Positions 9,816-19,439 of a DNA stretch of 64,000 nucleotides are shown one piece after another. Under the pieces are notes generated by a model. It worked only from the letters and a program-made list of their open reading frames with translations, was not told the DNA's origin and ran no database searches. The DNA is taken from assembly GCF_001684975.1 (NCBI RefSeq), contig NZ_MAYH01000048.1, positions 186,001 through 250,000 on the forward strand, given 5' to 3'. How positions within the stretch are numbered: position 1 is the first letter of the stretch; every line of letters begins with the position of its first letter. The position numbers and the translations under genes were made by a program. This DNA comes from Chryseobacterium artocarpi. GTDB taxonomy: Bacteria; Bacteroidota; Bacteroidia; Flavobacteriales; Weeksellaceae.

Positions 9816-10472
9816 ATGCCATACTACATACATAAATACTTACCATCCGAACATCAAGATATGCTTCATGGTGAAAGAATTGTTGAAATTGAAAAAGCCC
9901 ATCCTTTTGAAAGTCTCAATTTTGAAGGACCATATAATAATCTGAAAGACATAAAATCTGATTCAACTATTTATAAAAATTTGTTAGAAAGTAATCCAAG
10001 GAGAGCTCAAAAAATATTTGAAGAAAAATTCATCGTCCGAGTTAAAAACATTATCGTTTTTCCAGATTTAAAGGACAATGTTTTTATGGGTTTCATTTAT
10101 AAAATAATGCAACACTCACTCAATGGACGCATAAGTTCAGACGATGTTTCAGGAATACATTTAATTTCGGAAAAAGTAAAAATTATTGAAGTGATAAAAG
10201 AAGAGCTTGATCTTGGGATAAAGAAATGTATAATAGAAGTTTTTAATGAACGAACAGGGAAATGGATTTTAAAATCAGAACCTACGACATTTTTCCCTGA
10301 ACACTGGGATTTGCAATTACTCATTAATGAATGTTATTTTGCTTTTTCAACTAAAATTCAAATAAATAATTATACATTTCAAGGAGTTACAAGCCAGGGA
10401 ATAACACTCGAATTTATAATAAAAAATGGTGAACTGAGAACAGTATATCCTTTAATTGAGCATTTAAATTAG
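9816..10472 (+). CDS. EndoU-like ribonuclease domain protein
   Basis: The C-terminal half of this 218-residue protein follows the bacterial EndoU nuclease pattern (PF14436 family). A first histidine sits in QHSLNG (H100) and a second in SGIHL (H115). Then come a K/I-rich strand pair, TTFFPEHW (157-164), GVTSQGI (190-196) and a terminal TVYP (209-212). In that family two histidines and a third residue cleave RNA, often as the toxic tip of CdiA-type or other polymorphic toxins. Here the domain is carried on a short protein with about 90 unrecognised N-terminal residues and no signal peptide, no toxin-delivery module and no obvious immunity gene beside it. Its position next to Avs-like genes suggests an intracellular effector; that is inference. 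The enzymatic call is motif-based only. Confidence 0.6.
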   Translation: MPYYIHKYLPSEHQDMLHGERIVEIEKAHPFESLNFEGPYNNLKDIKSDSTIYKNLLESNPRRAQKIFEEKFIVRVKNIIVFPDLKDNVFMGFIYKIMQHSLNGRISSDDVSGIHLISEKVKIIEVIKEELDLGIKKCIIEVFNERTGKWILKSEPTTFFPEHWDLQLLINECYFAFSTKIQINNYTFQGVTSQGITLEFIIKNGELRTVYPLIEHLN

Positions 10473-10573
10473 ATAGAATATTTTAAAATTTTTTGAAGGC
10501 ATTATTACTTTTTTTAAATAGTTAAATGAATTATAACAAAAACTTAAATTCACAATATATTGATATAAGTTTG

Positions 10574-10581
10574 TAATTTTG
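10574..10581 (+). promoter_or_regulatory. Bacteroidetes -7 box for the TPR-AraC regulator
   Basis: TAATTTTG is an exact match to TAnnTTTG, 21 bases before the ATG at 10603. No clear TTTG was found at the -33 spacing. It should drive the regulator gene and its directly abutting partner. Confidence 0.5.
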
Positions 10582-10602
10582 TAACGATTTATTTTTTGTT
10601 TG

Positions 10603-12060
10603 ATGCACCATTTCTATCGCTTTTTTATTTTATGGATTATCCTGATATCCAATTGTTTTCTTGCACAAACGAAAGAAGATCTCGCTACTTTGAAGCAAAC
10701 TGTCTTGCAGTCTGTCCAAAATGACAATACACTATATTCTCAATACATTGACTACTACTCTAACATCAATCCTGTAGAAGGTAATGCTATAAGAATTAAA
10801 TCATTAGTAATTAGGGGAAAATATATTGAAGCGACTAAAATTCTTGATAGTCTGAGAATCCAAAATGAAAAAAATAATGAGCCAGAAGTAGTATTCCAAT
10901 ATCATTGGATGGCATTTCAACTTTCTAATTTTTTAGGAATAAAATCGGATGCATATAATCATAAATTAGAGATTATTAAAACTTATCCGAAAGTCCCTAT
11001 TCGAAATTCATTTGAACTACTTGTAGATTTACATTCCCTTGACTTTTTTAAAGATAAAGATCAGAGGCAATATATTTTGAATTTACTGGATTTTTATCAC
11101 AAAGAAAAAAATTACTATTTGATAGGTCGCTGCTATTATTATTTAGGAGAAATCGAGTTAAAAAGTATGGATTACAGGAAGGCCTCTGCTTATTTTTCGA
11201 AATCGATCCAATATAGTAATATTAACAGCAAAGATTCTATCTCAAAAATTTATCCCTACATAGGTCTAGCAGAAATCCAATTAGCAGAGGATAAAAATGT
11301 TTCATCTTTCAAGATTCTTCAATCATTAAAAAATACAGTTATTGCTTCGCCTGATGTTTTATTAAAAGAAAAATATTATCGTTTATATGCCAATGCATCT
11401 GCTTTAAATAAAGCGGTTAAAGACGTGAAATGGGCTAATGATAATTTTTTTAATATCATTGACAACAACAATATTATAAGAATTAAAGCTAGATCTTCAC
11501 TAGCAAATAATATTGAGAACAATTACGAAAGAAAACTTCTCTCAGAAAAAAGAATATGGAAATATATAATAGTGATTACATCATTATTATCGCTCCTAAT
11601 TATCGCTATCATATTTTGTGCAATTTATTTTAGAAAAAAGAGACTAAAACTTGATTCTTCTACCAAAGATAAACATATAGCAGAAGACCAAAAATTGTTG
11701 ATTATTTCAGATAAAACCGAAAAAGAAATTTTACAGAAACTAGACGATTTTGAAAAAACAAACAAATTTATACGTTCAAATCTTTCCGTTAAAAGTCTAT
11801 CACAGTCATTTGACACAAATTCCCGCTATCTCTCAGAAATAATTAATAAGCATAAAGACACCAACTTTAATACGTATTTAAACAATCTAAGGATTAACTA
11901 TATTATTGACAAACTTAATACAGATCCAAACTACAGAAAATATAAAATAAGTTACTTAGCAGAAGAATGCGGTTTTTCGACTCACAGTTTATTTACTACA
12001 GTCTTTAAAAATAAGGTAGGTATGTCCCCTGCAGAATACATTAAGAAAATTGAAAGCTAA
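10603..12060 (+). CDS. TPR-transmembrane-AraC type transcriptional regulator
   Basis: This 485-residue protein has an N-terminal signal or anchor (FFILWIILISNCFLAQ), then about 290 residues of helical TPR-like repeats expected outside the cytoplasm. A single membrane helix (about 317-341, IWKYIIVITSLLSLLIIAII) follows, and an AraC/XylS helix-turn-helix domain ends the protein (LAEECGFSTHSLFTTVFKN and MSPAEYIKK). Such one-component membrane regulators are common in Chryseobacterium and relatives. The frame also has a TTG one codon earlier; the ATG is preferred. The next gene starts directly after the stop codon, so the two are surely co-transcribed. The targets are unknown; the exported proteins downstream are candidates by position. 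Confidence 0.75.
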   Translation: MHHFYRFFILWIILISNCFLAQTKEDLATLKQTVLQSVQNDNTLYSQYIDYYSNINPVEGNAIRIKSLVIRGKYIEATKILDSLRIQNEKNNEPEVVFQYHWMAFQLSNFLGIKSDAYNHKLEIIKTYPKVPIRNSFELLVDLHSLDFFKDKDQRQYILNLLDFYHKEKNYYLIGRCYYYLGEIELKSMDYRKASAYFSKSIQYSNINSKDSISKIYPYIGLAEIQLAEDKNVSSFKILQSLKNTVIASPDVLLKEKYYRLYANASALNKAVKDVKWANDNFFNIIDNNNIIRIKARSSLANNIENNYERKLLSEKRIWKYIIVITSLLSLLIIAIIFCAIYFRKKRLKLDSSTKDKHIAEDQKLLIISDKTEKEILQKLDDFEKTNKFIRSNLSVKSLSQSFDTNSRYLSEIINKHKDTNFNTYLNNLRINYIIDKLNTDPNYRKYKISYLAEECGFSTHSLFTTVFKNKVGMSPAEYIKKIES

Positions 12061-13116
12061 ATGAAAAATTTATTTAGCATAATACTAATTCTCCTTTTTG
12101 CATGTTTTTCATCGCAATCAAAGAATTCTGCCTTGATAGAAGCGAAAAAACTTGTTTACGTCAATCCTGAACAGGCAATAAAGAAGGCCGATTCAGTTAT
12201 GAAAAATACTAATAGCATTGAGATCAAAACTGCTGCAATGATTACTATTATCAATGCACAGTTGTTGCTTGGTCAATCTAAAAAAGTTATTGATAATTGT
12301 AATAAGGTCATTATATGGGCAAAAGAAAGTAAAGAACCTTTCCAGGAAATAAAGCTGCTTTCAATGCTTGGTAACCAATATCAGACAATGTTAATGACTG
12401 AAAATGCAAAAATCTACCTTGACAAAGCAGAAAATAAAATGGATAGTATAAAAGTACCAGATTCATTGCTTTTCTTAAAGGGAAATCTCTACAATATGAA
12501 AGGAATGGTATTTAGAGATGAACTGAATTGTGAATTTGCATTAAAGTATTTTGAAAAAGCTTTAAAAGTATATGAGATTCAACGCAATGATAAACTTGCA
12601 ATCACAAATCAAGCTCTAATAAATATACAAAAAGGCTCATGTCTTATTGCTCAAGGAGACCTTGACAAAGCTGAGGAATGTTTTAATAAAGTTATTAACT
12701 CAAATTTTAATCTCGGCAATAATAGATATTTTGCCTTAATCAGTCTTGCAGAAATTTTTATAAAGAAAGGAATGCTAAATCAAGCAGATGACATTTTAAA
12801 AAATGTTCCCATAAAAGAATTAGAAGAAAATGACTCTGATTTAAGTAGCCAATTTTATTCCACTATAATTAGTCTTAGTCTTGCAATGGACAATGTAAAG
12901 GACTATAATATGTATCTAAGTAAGTATTTGAAATATTCCCGAATAGCGGAACAAAATCAGGCAAAAAAAATAGATTCTTTTATATACGATTCTGATATTA
13001 AAAATAAAGAATCATTAAATAAAAACCAAAAATACCAAATATCATTCTACCTATTATTCAGCCTTTTTTTAATTTTATTGCTATTTTCAATCTGGAAAAG
13101 ACATTTTCAAGGCTAA
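12061..13116 (+). CDS. TPR membrane protein, paralogue of the upstream regulator lacking its DNA-binding domain
   Basis: The 351-residue product begins with a signal-like stretch (LFSIILILLFACFSSQS), has TPR-like helical repeats (for example FALKYFEKALKVYE and DLDKAEECFNKVI), and ends in one membrane helix (about 328-346) with a short positively charged tail. This is the layout of the preceding regulator minus the cytoplasmic AraC domain. The ATG follows the preceding TAA with no gap, implying translational coupling. It could modulate or pair with the regulator, or sense the same signal; this is inference. The cysteine in FACFSS might be a lipobox. Confidence 0.6.
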   Translation: MKNLFSIILILLFACFSSQSKNSALIEAKKLVYVNPEQAIKKADSVMKNTNSIEIKTAAMITIINAQLLLGQSKKVIDNCNKVIIWAKESKEPFQEIKLLSMLGNQYQTMLMTENAKIYLDKAENKMDSIKVPDSLLFLKGNLYNMKGMVFRDELNCEFALKYFEKALKVYEIQRNDKLAITNQALINIQKGSCLIAQGDLDKAEECFNKVINSNFNLGNNRYFALISLAEIFIKKGMLNQADDILKNVPIKELEENDSDLSSQFYSTIISLSLAMDNVKDYNMYLSKYLKYSRIAEQNQAKKIDSFIYDSDIKNKESLNKNQKYQISFYLLFSLFLILLLFSIWKRHFQG

Positions 13117-13248
13117 TATTAAGTATTCATTAAACTTAACTATAATCAACTAAATTCCAGAAACTTAAATAGTTTAAGAACCTTTCATATTTAAGAAAAA
13201 TAACAAAAATCTGAAAGTAGAACTAATTTTCTTATTGGTTTTTCTTCA

Positions 13249-13256
13249 TAATTTTG
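13249..13256 (+). promoter_or_regulatory. Possible -7 box for the T9SS cargo operon
   Basis: TAATTTTG exactly matches TAnnTTTG. It lies about 150 bases before the preferred ATG at 13404, so the transcript would have a long leader. A -33 element is not clear. The three exported-protein genes downstream have gaps of 6 and 13 bases and would be one transcript. Confidence 0.35.
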
Positions 13257-13403
13257 ATTTCACAGAATCAGATTTCTCTCCACATAATCTTTATCAGATA
13301 AATAATCCGTCAACATAAATTTTGACGTAAATTTTTGTTGAAAAAAATTAATGTGAGAGAATTGAGACAAGGTAAAATTAATCAAAATTTAAAATTTTTA
13401 GAT

Positions 13404-14831
13404 ATGAAGAAAATCAACTTTTTAGCTATACTTTTAGCAAACCTAATCACAGCACAATCAATATCTTTAGTTAAAGATATCTATCCCGGTGTAAATGGGT
13501 CTTCACCTCAATATCTTGTTAATTTCAATAACAAGGTTTATTTTTCCGCCAATCATCCCGATTATGGTTCCGAGCTATGGGTATCGGATGGAACCGCAAG
13601 TGGAACAAATATAATATCAGATATTCTAACAGGTAGTACAGGTCAGATTCCTGTATATATGACAGTTTTTAACAATAAAATTTATTATTCAGCATTACTT
13701 TCAGACAGCAGTCATCCGAATGGACTTTACAGCTATGATGAAGTAAACGGGCTAAAGCTTGTCTCTGAAAATTACAAATGGTCATCTTATTTTACTTTAG
13801 CCAATAATAATCTTTACTTTTTAAATAATAGCTACATTTTTCAGATGAATGCAGAAGGTGCCATTCAGAAAATAAATGAAAGCACGTATAGTAACGGCTA
13901 TATGGGCAGCATCAATGGAAATCTTATCTTTGGAGGGCGCCCTTCAACAGATACAAGCTACTCATTCCAACTTTACAAATTTGATGGTCAAACAACAAGT
14001 TTACTAAAAACAATAAATCCGACCAGCACATCACAACCGCAGGAATTCTTCTACAGCTCGGCACTTGGAAAAACTTTATTTAGTGCTTCCGATAACACAA
14101 CATCTACAGAACCTTGGATTACCGATGGGACTGAAACTGGTACATACAGGTTGAAAGATATTAATACAGCCAGTCAATATTCGGGATCAAATCCTAACAG
14201 TTATAGACAGATCGGAGATAAAGTTGTTTTTGTTGCAACTAACTCTAATAATGGAACTGAGCTATATATTACTGATGGGACTGAATCGGGAACTAAAATA
14301 CTGAAAGATATAAATGCGGGAAGTGGAAGTTCTAATCCAACGAAGCTTACATACTTAAATGACAAAATTTACTTCTTTGCAAATGACGGAACAAATGACG
14401 CTCAATTATGGGAGACAGACGGCACAGAAACAGGAACTAAATTAACATTGAAATTAAATCCTGGGAGCACCAATTTTACTTTGGGTGATATGATTGCTAA
14501 AGATGATTATCTATTAGCTTCCATAAAGATGGGAGTTACGCCTGGACAGGAATTATATAAAATTGAAGTACCGAGCGGAACTTTATCTGCAAATGATAAT
14601 AATAAGGCAAAAATAGCACTCTACCCAAATCCGACATCGGGAGATATTTATTTCAGCAATTTAAAAGCAGGGCAATTTGAACTATTTGATTTAAGCGGCA
14701 AAAAAATTCAATCCGGAGTAGTTAATTCTGATTCAAAAATTAAGTTGTCAGCTAAACCGGGTAACTACATTATAAAAACAGTTTCCGAACAAGGAAAATT
14801 ATTACATACAACAAAAGTAATTATAAAGTAA
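13404..14831 (+). CDS. T9SS-exported ELWxxDGTxxGT-repeat protein
   Basis: The 475-residue product has a signal peptide (MKKINFLAILLANLITAQ). It then has several copies of the motif ELWxxDGTxxGTxxxxDI (ELWVSDGTASGT, EPWITDGTETGT, ELYITDGTESGT, QLWETDGTETGT), predicted to form propeller-like blades. A C-terminal type IX sorting domain follows (ALYPNPTSGDIYFSNL ... GKKIQSG ... GNYIIKTVSEQGK). The protein should be exported and cleaved or anchored at the surface. A TTG at 13335 extends the frame by 23 codons, but the signal peptide fixes the start at the ATG. Substrate or ligand is unknown. Confidence 0.8.
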   Translation: MKKINFLAILLANLITAQSISLVKDIYPGVNGSSPQYLVNFNNKVYFSANHPDYGSELWVSDGTASGTNIISDILTGSTGQIPVYMTVFNNKIYYSALLSDSSHPNGLYSYDEVNGLKLVSENYKWSSYFTLANNNLYFLNNSYIFQMNAEGAIQKINESTYSNGYMGSINGNLIFGGRPSTDTSYSFQLYKFDGQTTSLLKTINPTSTSQPQEFFYSSALGKTLFSASDNTTSTEPWITDGTETGTYRLKDINTASQYSGSNPNSYRQIGDKVVFVATNSNNGTELYITDGTESGTKILKDINAGSGSSNPTKLTYLNDKIYFFANDGTNDAQLWETDGTETGTKLTLKLNPGSTNFTLGDMIAKDDYLLASIKMGVTPGQELYKIEVPSGTLSANDNNKAKIALYPNPTSGDIYFSNLKAGQFELFDLSGKKIQSGVVNSDSKIKLSAKPGNYIIKTVSEQGKLLHTTKVIIK

Positions 14832-14837
14832 TTTAAA

Positions 14838-16163
14838 ATGAACCTAAAAAACATACTAATTATTTCTTCATTATTATTGAACTTCTTGGGCTTTAATGCC
14901 CAGGTTGTCAATATTCCTGATGAATATTTCTACGAATACCTACTTCTTTACAACAATATTGATAAGAATAATGATGGTCTTATCCAAGTTAGCGAGGCTG
15001 AGGCATACACTGGGCAAATTAATGTAATCGGATACAGTAACATTAAAAACCTAACAGGATTAGAGGCTTTTAAAAACATTACTGATTTACAGGTTTCAAA
15101 AACAGGCATTACAGCTCTTGATATTTCAAATAATACAAAACTGGTAAAGCTTGTTGCCAGTTCGACAAATTTGACAAGCATTGACGTTTCTAAAAACACA
15201 GAACTTACCGAAATCCAAGCACAGTTAAATAGTAATTTAAAGAGTGTAATATTTGGAAGTCAGAATTACAATCAATTACAATCTGTCAATTTATCATTTA
15301 ACAGTATAGAGTCTATAGATGTTACTCATTGTCCTAATCTAGCTGTCTTAAATCTCACACTAAATAAATTAACTTCAGTCGATGTTAGCAAAAATCCCAG
15401 ACTTGCACAATTAGATTTAGGCAGTAATAAGATTACTGATTTGAATCTATTAAATAACAAAAGACTAACCTTTATTGGGATTGCATATAATCAAATTAAA
15501 AATATTGATTTATCACAAAATACACTCATTAATATATTTAATGGAACTGGAAATCCAATTGAAAGTTTAAACGTTAGTAAAAACATATATCTCACTCAAC
15601 TTCTTATAGATGAGACGAGCATATCTGACCTCGATGTTACGATGCTTCCTATGCTAGGATATTTGTATGTAAATAAAACAAACCTAAAGAACATTGATGC
15701 TTCACAAAACTCCAATATTTTTGGATTACAGGCCAGTGGTTGCCCTAATCTAGAAACTGTAAACATGAAGAATGGAAATAATACCAACGTTGTATTATGC
15801 GTGACTACAAACAATCCTAAACTAACTTGTATTCAGGTAGATAACGCTGAATACAGTTCAAATGCTTTTCTATGGGAAAAAGATGAAACAGCTACATACG
15901 TTACTGACTGTGCCCTTTTATCATCCACAGAAGTAGAAACCAGTAAAAATATTACACCTTTTCCTAACCCTACCCAAAATTTTGTAAACATCAATGAAAT
16001 TGCGTATAGCATGGCATTGTATAGTTCAAATGGCAATCTAGTAATATCGGGTAAAGACACAAAAAAAATAGATATGTCAAAATTACCTTCTGGAGTGTAC
16101 TATCTACAAATCAAAATGTCGGCTAAGGAGGCTCCTATTACTAAAAAAATTGTAAAAAAGTAA
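14838..16163 (+). CDS. T9SS-exported leucine-rich-repeat protein
   Basis: This 441-residue protein has a signal peptide (NILIISSLLLNFLGFNAQ) and then repeats of about 20-21 residues of the form LDISNNTKLVKL, IDVSKNTELTEI, VDVSKNPRLAQL, typical of short leucine-rich repeats in bacterial surface proteins. It ends in a sorting domain (ITPFPNPTQNFVNI ... LPSGVYYLQI ... KKIVKK). It starts six bases after the preceding gene and belongs to the same operon. Expected to bind a protein or sugar at the cell surface; the partner is unknown. Confidence 0.8.
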   Translation: MNLKNILIISSLLLNFLGFNAQVVNIPDEYFYEYLLLYNNIDKNNDGLIQVSEAEAYTGQINVIGYSNIKNLTGLEAFKNITDLQVSKTGITALDISNNTKLVKLVASSTNLTSIDVSKNTELTEIQAQLNSNLKSVIFGSQNYNQLQSVNLSFNSIESIDVTHCPNLAVLNLTLNKLTSVDVSKNPRLAQLDLGSNKITDLNLLNNKRLTFIGIAYNQIKNIDLSQNTLINIFNGTGNPIESLNVSKNIYLTQLLIDETSISDLDVTMLPMLGYLYVNKTNLKNIDASQNSNIFGLQASGCPNLETVNMKNGNNTNVVLCVTTNNPKLTCIQVDNAEYSSNAFLWEKDETATYVTDCALLSSTEVETSKNITPFPNPTQNFVNINEIAYSMALYSSNGNLVISGKDTKKIDMSKLPSGVYYLQIKMSAKEAPITKKIVKK

Positions 16164-16176
16164 CAGTTAAAACTAT

Positions 16177-18801
16177 ATGAAAGTGAATAATTATCTTACT
16201 GTTAAATTTGCTGCTGTTGTATTTTTTAATTTCTCCATTCTTGCTAATGCTCAAGAAACTGAAAAAAATATAATCGCAGATTATTTAAATCAGCATCCGC
16301 AAACAAATAAAGTTCAGGTAAATAAAGCTGAAACATTTAAAATCTTGGATATCCAAAATGATAAAGCATTAAATGGCAAAGTAGTTAATATCAACCAAAC
16401 TTACAATGATATTCCCGTTTATGGAGCAATTGCATCTGTGATTATAAAAAATAATGAAGTAGCATACATTTCAGATAATTTTATCTCAGCTGATGCAACA
16501 AAAGTAAAAATCAAGAGCGCGGTCTATGATATTAAAAGTAATTTTGATAAAATTTTAACCGCAGCCGGTCTAAAATCTGACACTTCAAAATACACATTTG
16601 ACAAGAAGCACCACAACAGCGTCGAAGTTCAGAAAGCATACTTTTCAGAAAATGGTGTTTTAATACTTGTAGATGTATTAAACTTTTATGAGGATGGTAC
16701 AAACAATTATTGGAACATAGTTGTTGATGCAGAAACTGGATCACTTGTAAACAAGTCCAATTTGACAGTTTTCTGTAAATTTGATAATGATGCTTACTCT
16801 CATGAGCACTCTTCATTTTATAAAGTTTCAAACGAAGCTACCTTACCAAATATCTATAAAAAGAAATTCACCACATCTGAGAAAAAGCTTGACGGAGCTT
16901 CCTACAGAGTATTTGCTCTCCCTATTGAAGCACCTACTTATGGTGAAAGAACATTAGAAGTTGATCCTTGGTATTCAGATGCATCGCCATTAGGATGGCA
17001 TGATGACGGTGAGAATAATTACACAATCACAAGAGGAAACAATGTTTATACATACGCTGATGAAACTGGAAATAATATCCCAAGTGGAGTTTCAGACGGA
17101 GGAAACGAGCATGTTTTTGATTTTCCGTTAATAGACAATAATATCCCTGCAGACTACAAAGACGCTTCGATTACTAATCTATTTTATATGAACAATAAAA
17201 TGCATGATATAGCATATAGATTTGGATTTGACGAAGCAGGTAGAAATTTTCAATCTAATAATTTTGGAAAAGGTGAAGAATTTACTGACAGCGACCCTGT
17301 TCTTGCAGAAGCGAGAGATGGTGGAGGATACAATAATGCAAATTTTTCAACGCCAATTGACGGATATGCTCCAAGGATGCAAATGTACCTTTGGCTATCA
17401 AGAAACTACCTTACTTACAACTCACCTTCCGAACTTATTCCAAGAGCACCCTTAACAGGAACAAATACAGATTTTGGTTCAACACTTACGTCTACCCCTA
17501 TTACTTCTGATGTAGTTTTAGCAAATCCTATTGATGCCTGTACTGACTTAACGAATACAGATGTGAGTGGAAAGATAGTTTTAATACAGAGAGGGACTTG
17601 TTCATTTGATTTTAAATATAAAAAAGCGCAGGACAAAGGTGCTGCAGCTGTAATTATATACAACACTTCTCCCACTCAAGCTTTTGGAGATATGGTTGGA
17701 ACAGGAATTACTGTATCCATACCAGGCGTATTAGTTGACTACACAGAAGGTCAAATTATTAAATCAAAGTTAGACCAGAATATTAATGTCAATATTAGTC
17801 TTCAAAATAGAATTCGTACTTTGGATGGAAGTTTAGATAATGGGATTATTGCCCATGAATATACACATGGGATTTCCAATAGAAGCACAGGTAATGGATA
17901 TTCTTGTCTGAACCCATTCTATGCCAATGAACAAATGGGTGAAGGATGGTCAGATTTTCTAGCTTTAATATTAACAAATAAAGCCGATGCTACAGCCTCT
18001 CAACCAAGAGGTCTTGGCACTTATGTAAGTAATCAACTTACAACTGAAGGAGGTATTCGACCTGCTAAATATTCCCCTGATTTTAATATTAACAGCTTTA
18101 CATATGGTGATACTAATGGTATGGCATATGATGTTGGTGATGGAACATATGCTCTAGACGTACACTCTATAGGGTTTGTTTGGGCTACTATGCTATGGGA
18201 TTTACAATGGAAGTTTGCTGAAAAATATGGCTTTTCTAATGACATCGCCAATAATCCAGAATCAGGAAGTGCTATGATTACACAACTTGTTTTGACTGCA
18301 TTAAAAATTCAAGGATGCTATCCTTCTTTTATTAAAGGCAGAGATGCAATAATCGCTGCTGATGCATCTATAAATGGGGGAGCAAATAAATGTCTCATTT
18401 GGGATACATTTGCCAAGCGAGGTTTGGGAGTAAATGCTAAATCAGGAAAAACTGCTGGAAGTGGTAACGGACTATTACCTGCAATATCCGATCAAATCGA
18501 AGATTTTTCAATTCCAACAGACTGTCAATTGATGGCAACTGACGAAAATTCGTCTTCAAATCATGCAGTTTCCCTTTATCCCAATCCGGCAGGTAATGAA
18601 TTTAGAATTAAAGCTAATGTTCCAAAAGGCGTGAAAGCTAAAATTAGTATTTATGATTTTTCAGGAAAAAAGATAACTGAAGATTTTATTGATGTAAACG
18701 CTGATATAATTAATACATCTAAACTACAAAATGGCATTTATATTGTCAAAGGAGATGGAATAGGTTTTAGTTTCAGTAAAAAGTTAGTCATAAGAAAATA
18801 G
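16177..18801 (+). CDS. T9SS-exported M36 (fungalysin) metalloprotease with PA domain
   Basis: The 874-residue product has a signal peptide, a propeptide (FTP-like, YNDIPVYGAIASVIIKNN), then the zinc protease core. The zinc motif HEYTH lies at about 559-563 and the glutamate motif GEGWSD at about 587-592. A protease-associated (PA) domain (about 440-545, GKIVLIQRGTCSFDFKYKKA) is inserted before the zinc site. The end is a T9SS sorting domain (SLYPNPAGNEFRIK ... LQNGIYIVKG ... KKLVIRK). All key residues are present. It is an extracellular endopeptidase, last gene of the three-gene exported set, and is followed by a strong terminator. Confidence 0.88.
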   Translation: MKVNNYLTVKFAAVVFFNFSILANAQETEKNIIADYLNQHPQTNKVQVNKAETFKILDIQNDKALNGKVVNINQTYNDIPVYGAIASVIIKNNEVAYISDNFISADATKVKIKSAVYDIKSNFDKILTAAGLKSDTSKYTFDKKHHNSVEVQKAYFSENGVLILVDVLNFYEDGTNNYWNIVVDAETGSLVNKSNLTVFCKFDNDAYSHEHSSFYKVSNEATLPNIYKKKFTTSEKKLDGASYRVFALPIEAPTYGERTLEVDPWYSDASPLGWHDDGENNYTITRGNNVYTYADETGNNIPSGVSDGGNEHVFDFPLIDNNIPADYKDASITNLFYMNNKMHDIAYRFGFDEAGRNFQSNNFGKGEEFTDSDPVLAEARDGGGYNNANFSTPIDGYAPRMQMYLWLSRNYLTYNSPSELIPRAPLTGTNTDFGSTLTSTPITSDVVLANPIDACTDLTNTDVSGKIVLIQRGTCSFDFKYKKAQDKGAAAVIIYNTSPTQAFGDMVGTGITVSIPGVLVDYTEGQIIKSKLDQNINVNISLQNRIRTLDGSLDNGIIAHEYTHGISNRSTGNGYSCLNPFYANEQMGEGWSDFLALILTNKADATASQPRGLGTYVSNQLTTEGGIRPAKYSPDFNINSFTYGDTNGMAYDVGDGTYALDVHSIGFVWATMLWDLQWKFAEKYGFSNDIANNPESGSAMITQLVLTALKIQGCYPSFIKGRDAIIAADASINGGANKCLIWDTFAKRGLGVNAKSGKTAGSGNGLLPAISDQIEDFSIPTDCQLMATDENSSSNHAVSLYPNPAGNEFRIKANVPKGVKAKISIYDFSGKKITEDFIDVNADIINTSKLQNGIYIVKGDGIGFSFSKKLVIRK

Positions 18802-18811
18802 ATTACTAAAA

Positions 18812-18844
18812 AAACTGCCACATTACTTGTGGCAGTTTTTTTTT
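18812..18844 (+). terminator. Intrinsic terminator after the M36 protease gene
   Basis: Ten-base arms AAACTGCCAC (18812-18821) and GTGGCAGTTT (18829-18838) with a 7-base loop are followed by a T run. It closes the T9SS cargo operon. Confidence 0.85.
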
Positions 18845-18975
18845 GAATAAGGACGTAATTATTATAACAATCAGTCACTATATATAATATCTCATTTAAC
18901 AGTTACATTAATAAATTATTTTCATTAACTTTAAAATACATTATTTCAAAGTATTAACTGGAAAAAATTATACAA

Positions 18976-19407
18976 ATGAAGACTTATCAAGCATCTGAGC
19001 AACTTGCTCAAATTTTAATTAAGAATGGATTCGTGGAAGTAACGGATACTAAATACCCACAGCATTTTAAGCAAATAAATGCATATGGATATGAACCTGA
19101 GAAGTCACAAAGAGCTTTTAGAATTAATACAAAAGATTTAATAATATTTGATCATATTACAATAAAATTTGTTCACAAAGGATATGGATGTAATGGAGCA
19201 AATATGAGAAACGAATTATCAGAAAACGAATTAAAATCTGCGATAGCATTTTTCAAACTTCCTTTTCAAACTAGAAATGCTATTATGAGAACAGGTGCAG
19301 CAATTCCTAGCTTACATAACGAATACAAATATATTCAAGAAAATCCTTCATATAATAAACCTAGAAACCAATACATCATAAAAGCATTCAGTGATGTAAC
19401 ATTATAA
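18976..19407 (+). CDS. Hypothetical protein, 143 residues
   Basis: I do not recognise this protein. It is soluble, has no signal peptide or membrane helix, and carries a central FDHITIKFVHKGYGCNGANM stretch with one cysteine. It sits alone between the terminator of the protease operon and the nuclease-helicase pair, 97 bases upstream of the latter and on the same strand. An inverted repeat separates it from that pair, so it is probably its own unit. A link to the defence genes is possible by position only. Confidence 0.45.
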   Translation: MKTYQASEQLAQILIKNGFVEVTDTKYPQHFKQINAYGYEPEKSQRAFRINTKDLIIFDHITIKFVHKGYGCNGANMRNELSENELKSAIAFFKLPFQTRNAIMRTGAAIPSLHNEYKYIQENPSYNKPRNQYIIKAFSDVTL

Positions 19408-19439
19408 TTTTTGCAATAAATTACTTTTTTAGATAAACC

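Noticed and set aside
13335..13403. TTG-started N-terminal extension of the ELWxxDGT-repeat protein
   Set aside because: It would put 23 charged residues before a clean signal peptide; the ATG at 13404 is better. The same logic was used for the genes starting at 10603, 30506, 39581, 45498, 53433 and 53535.
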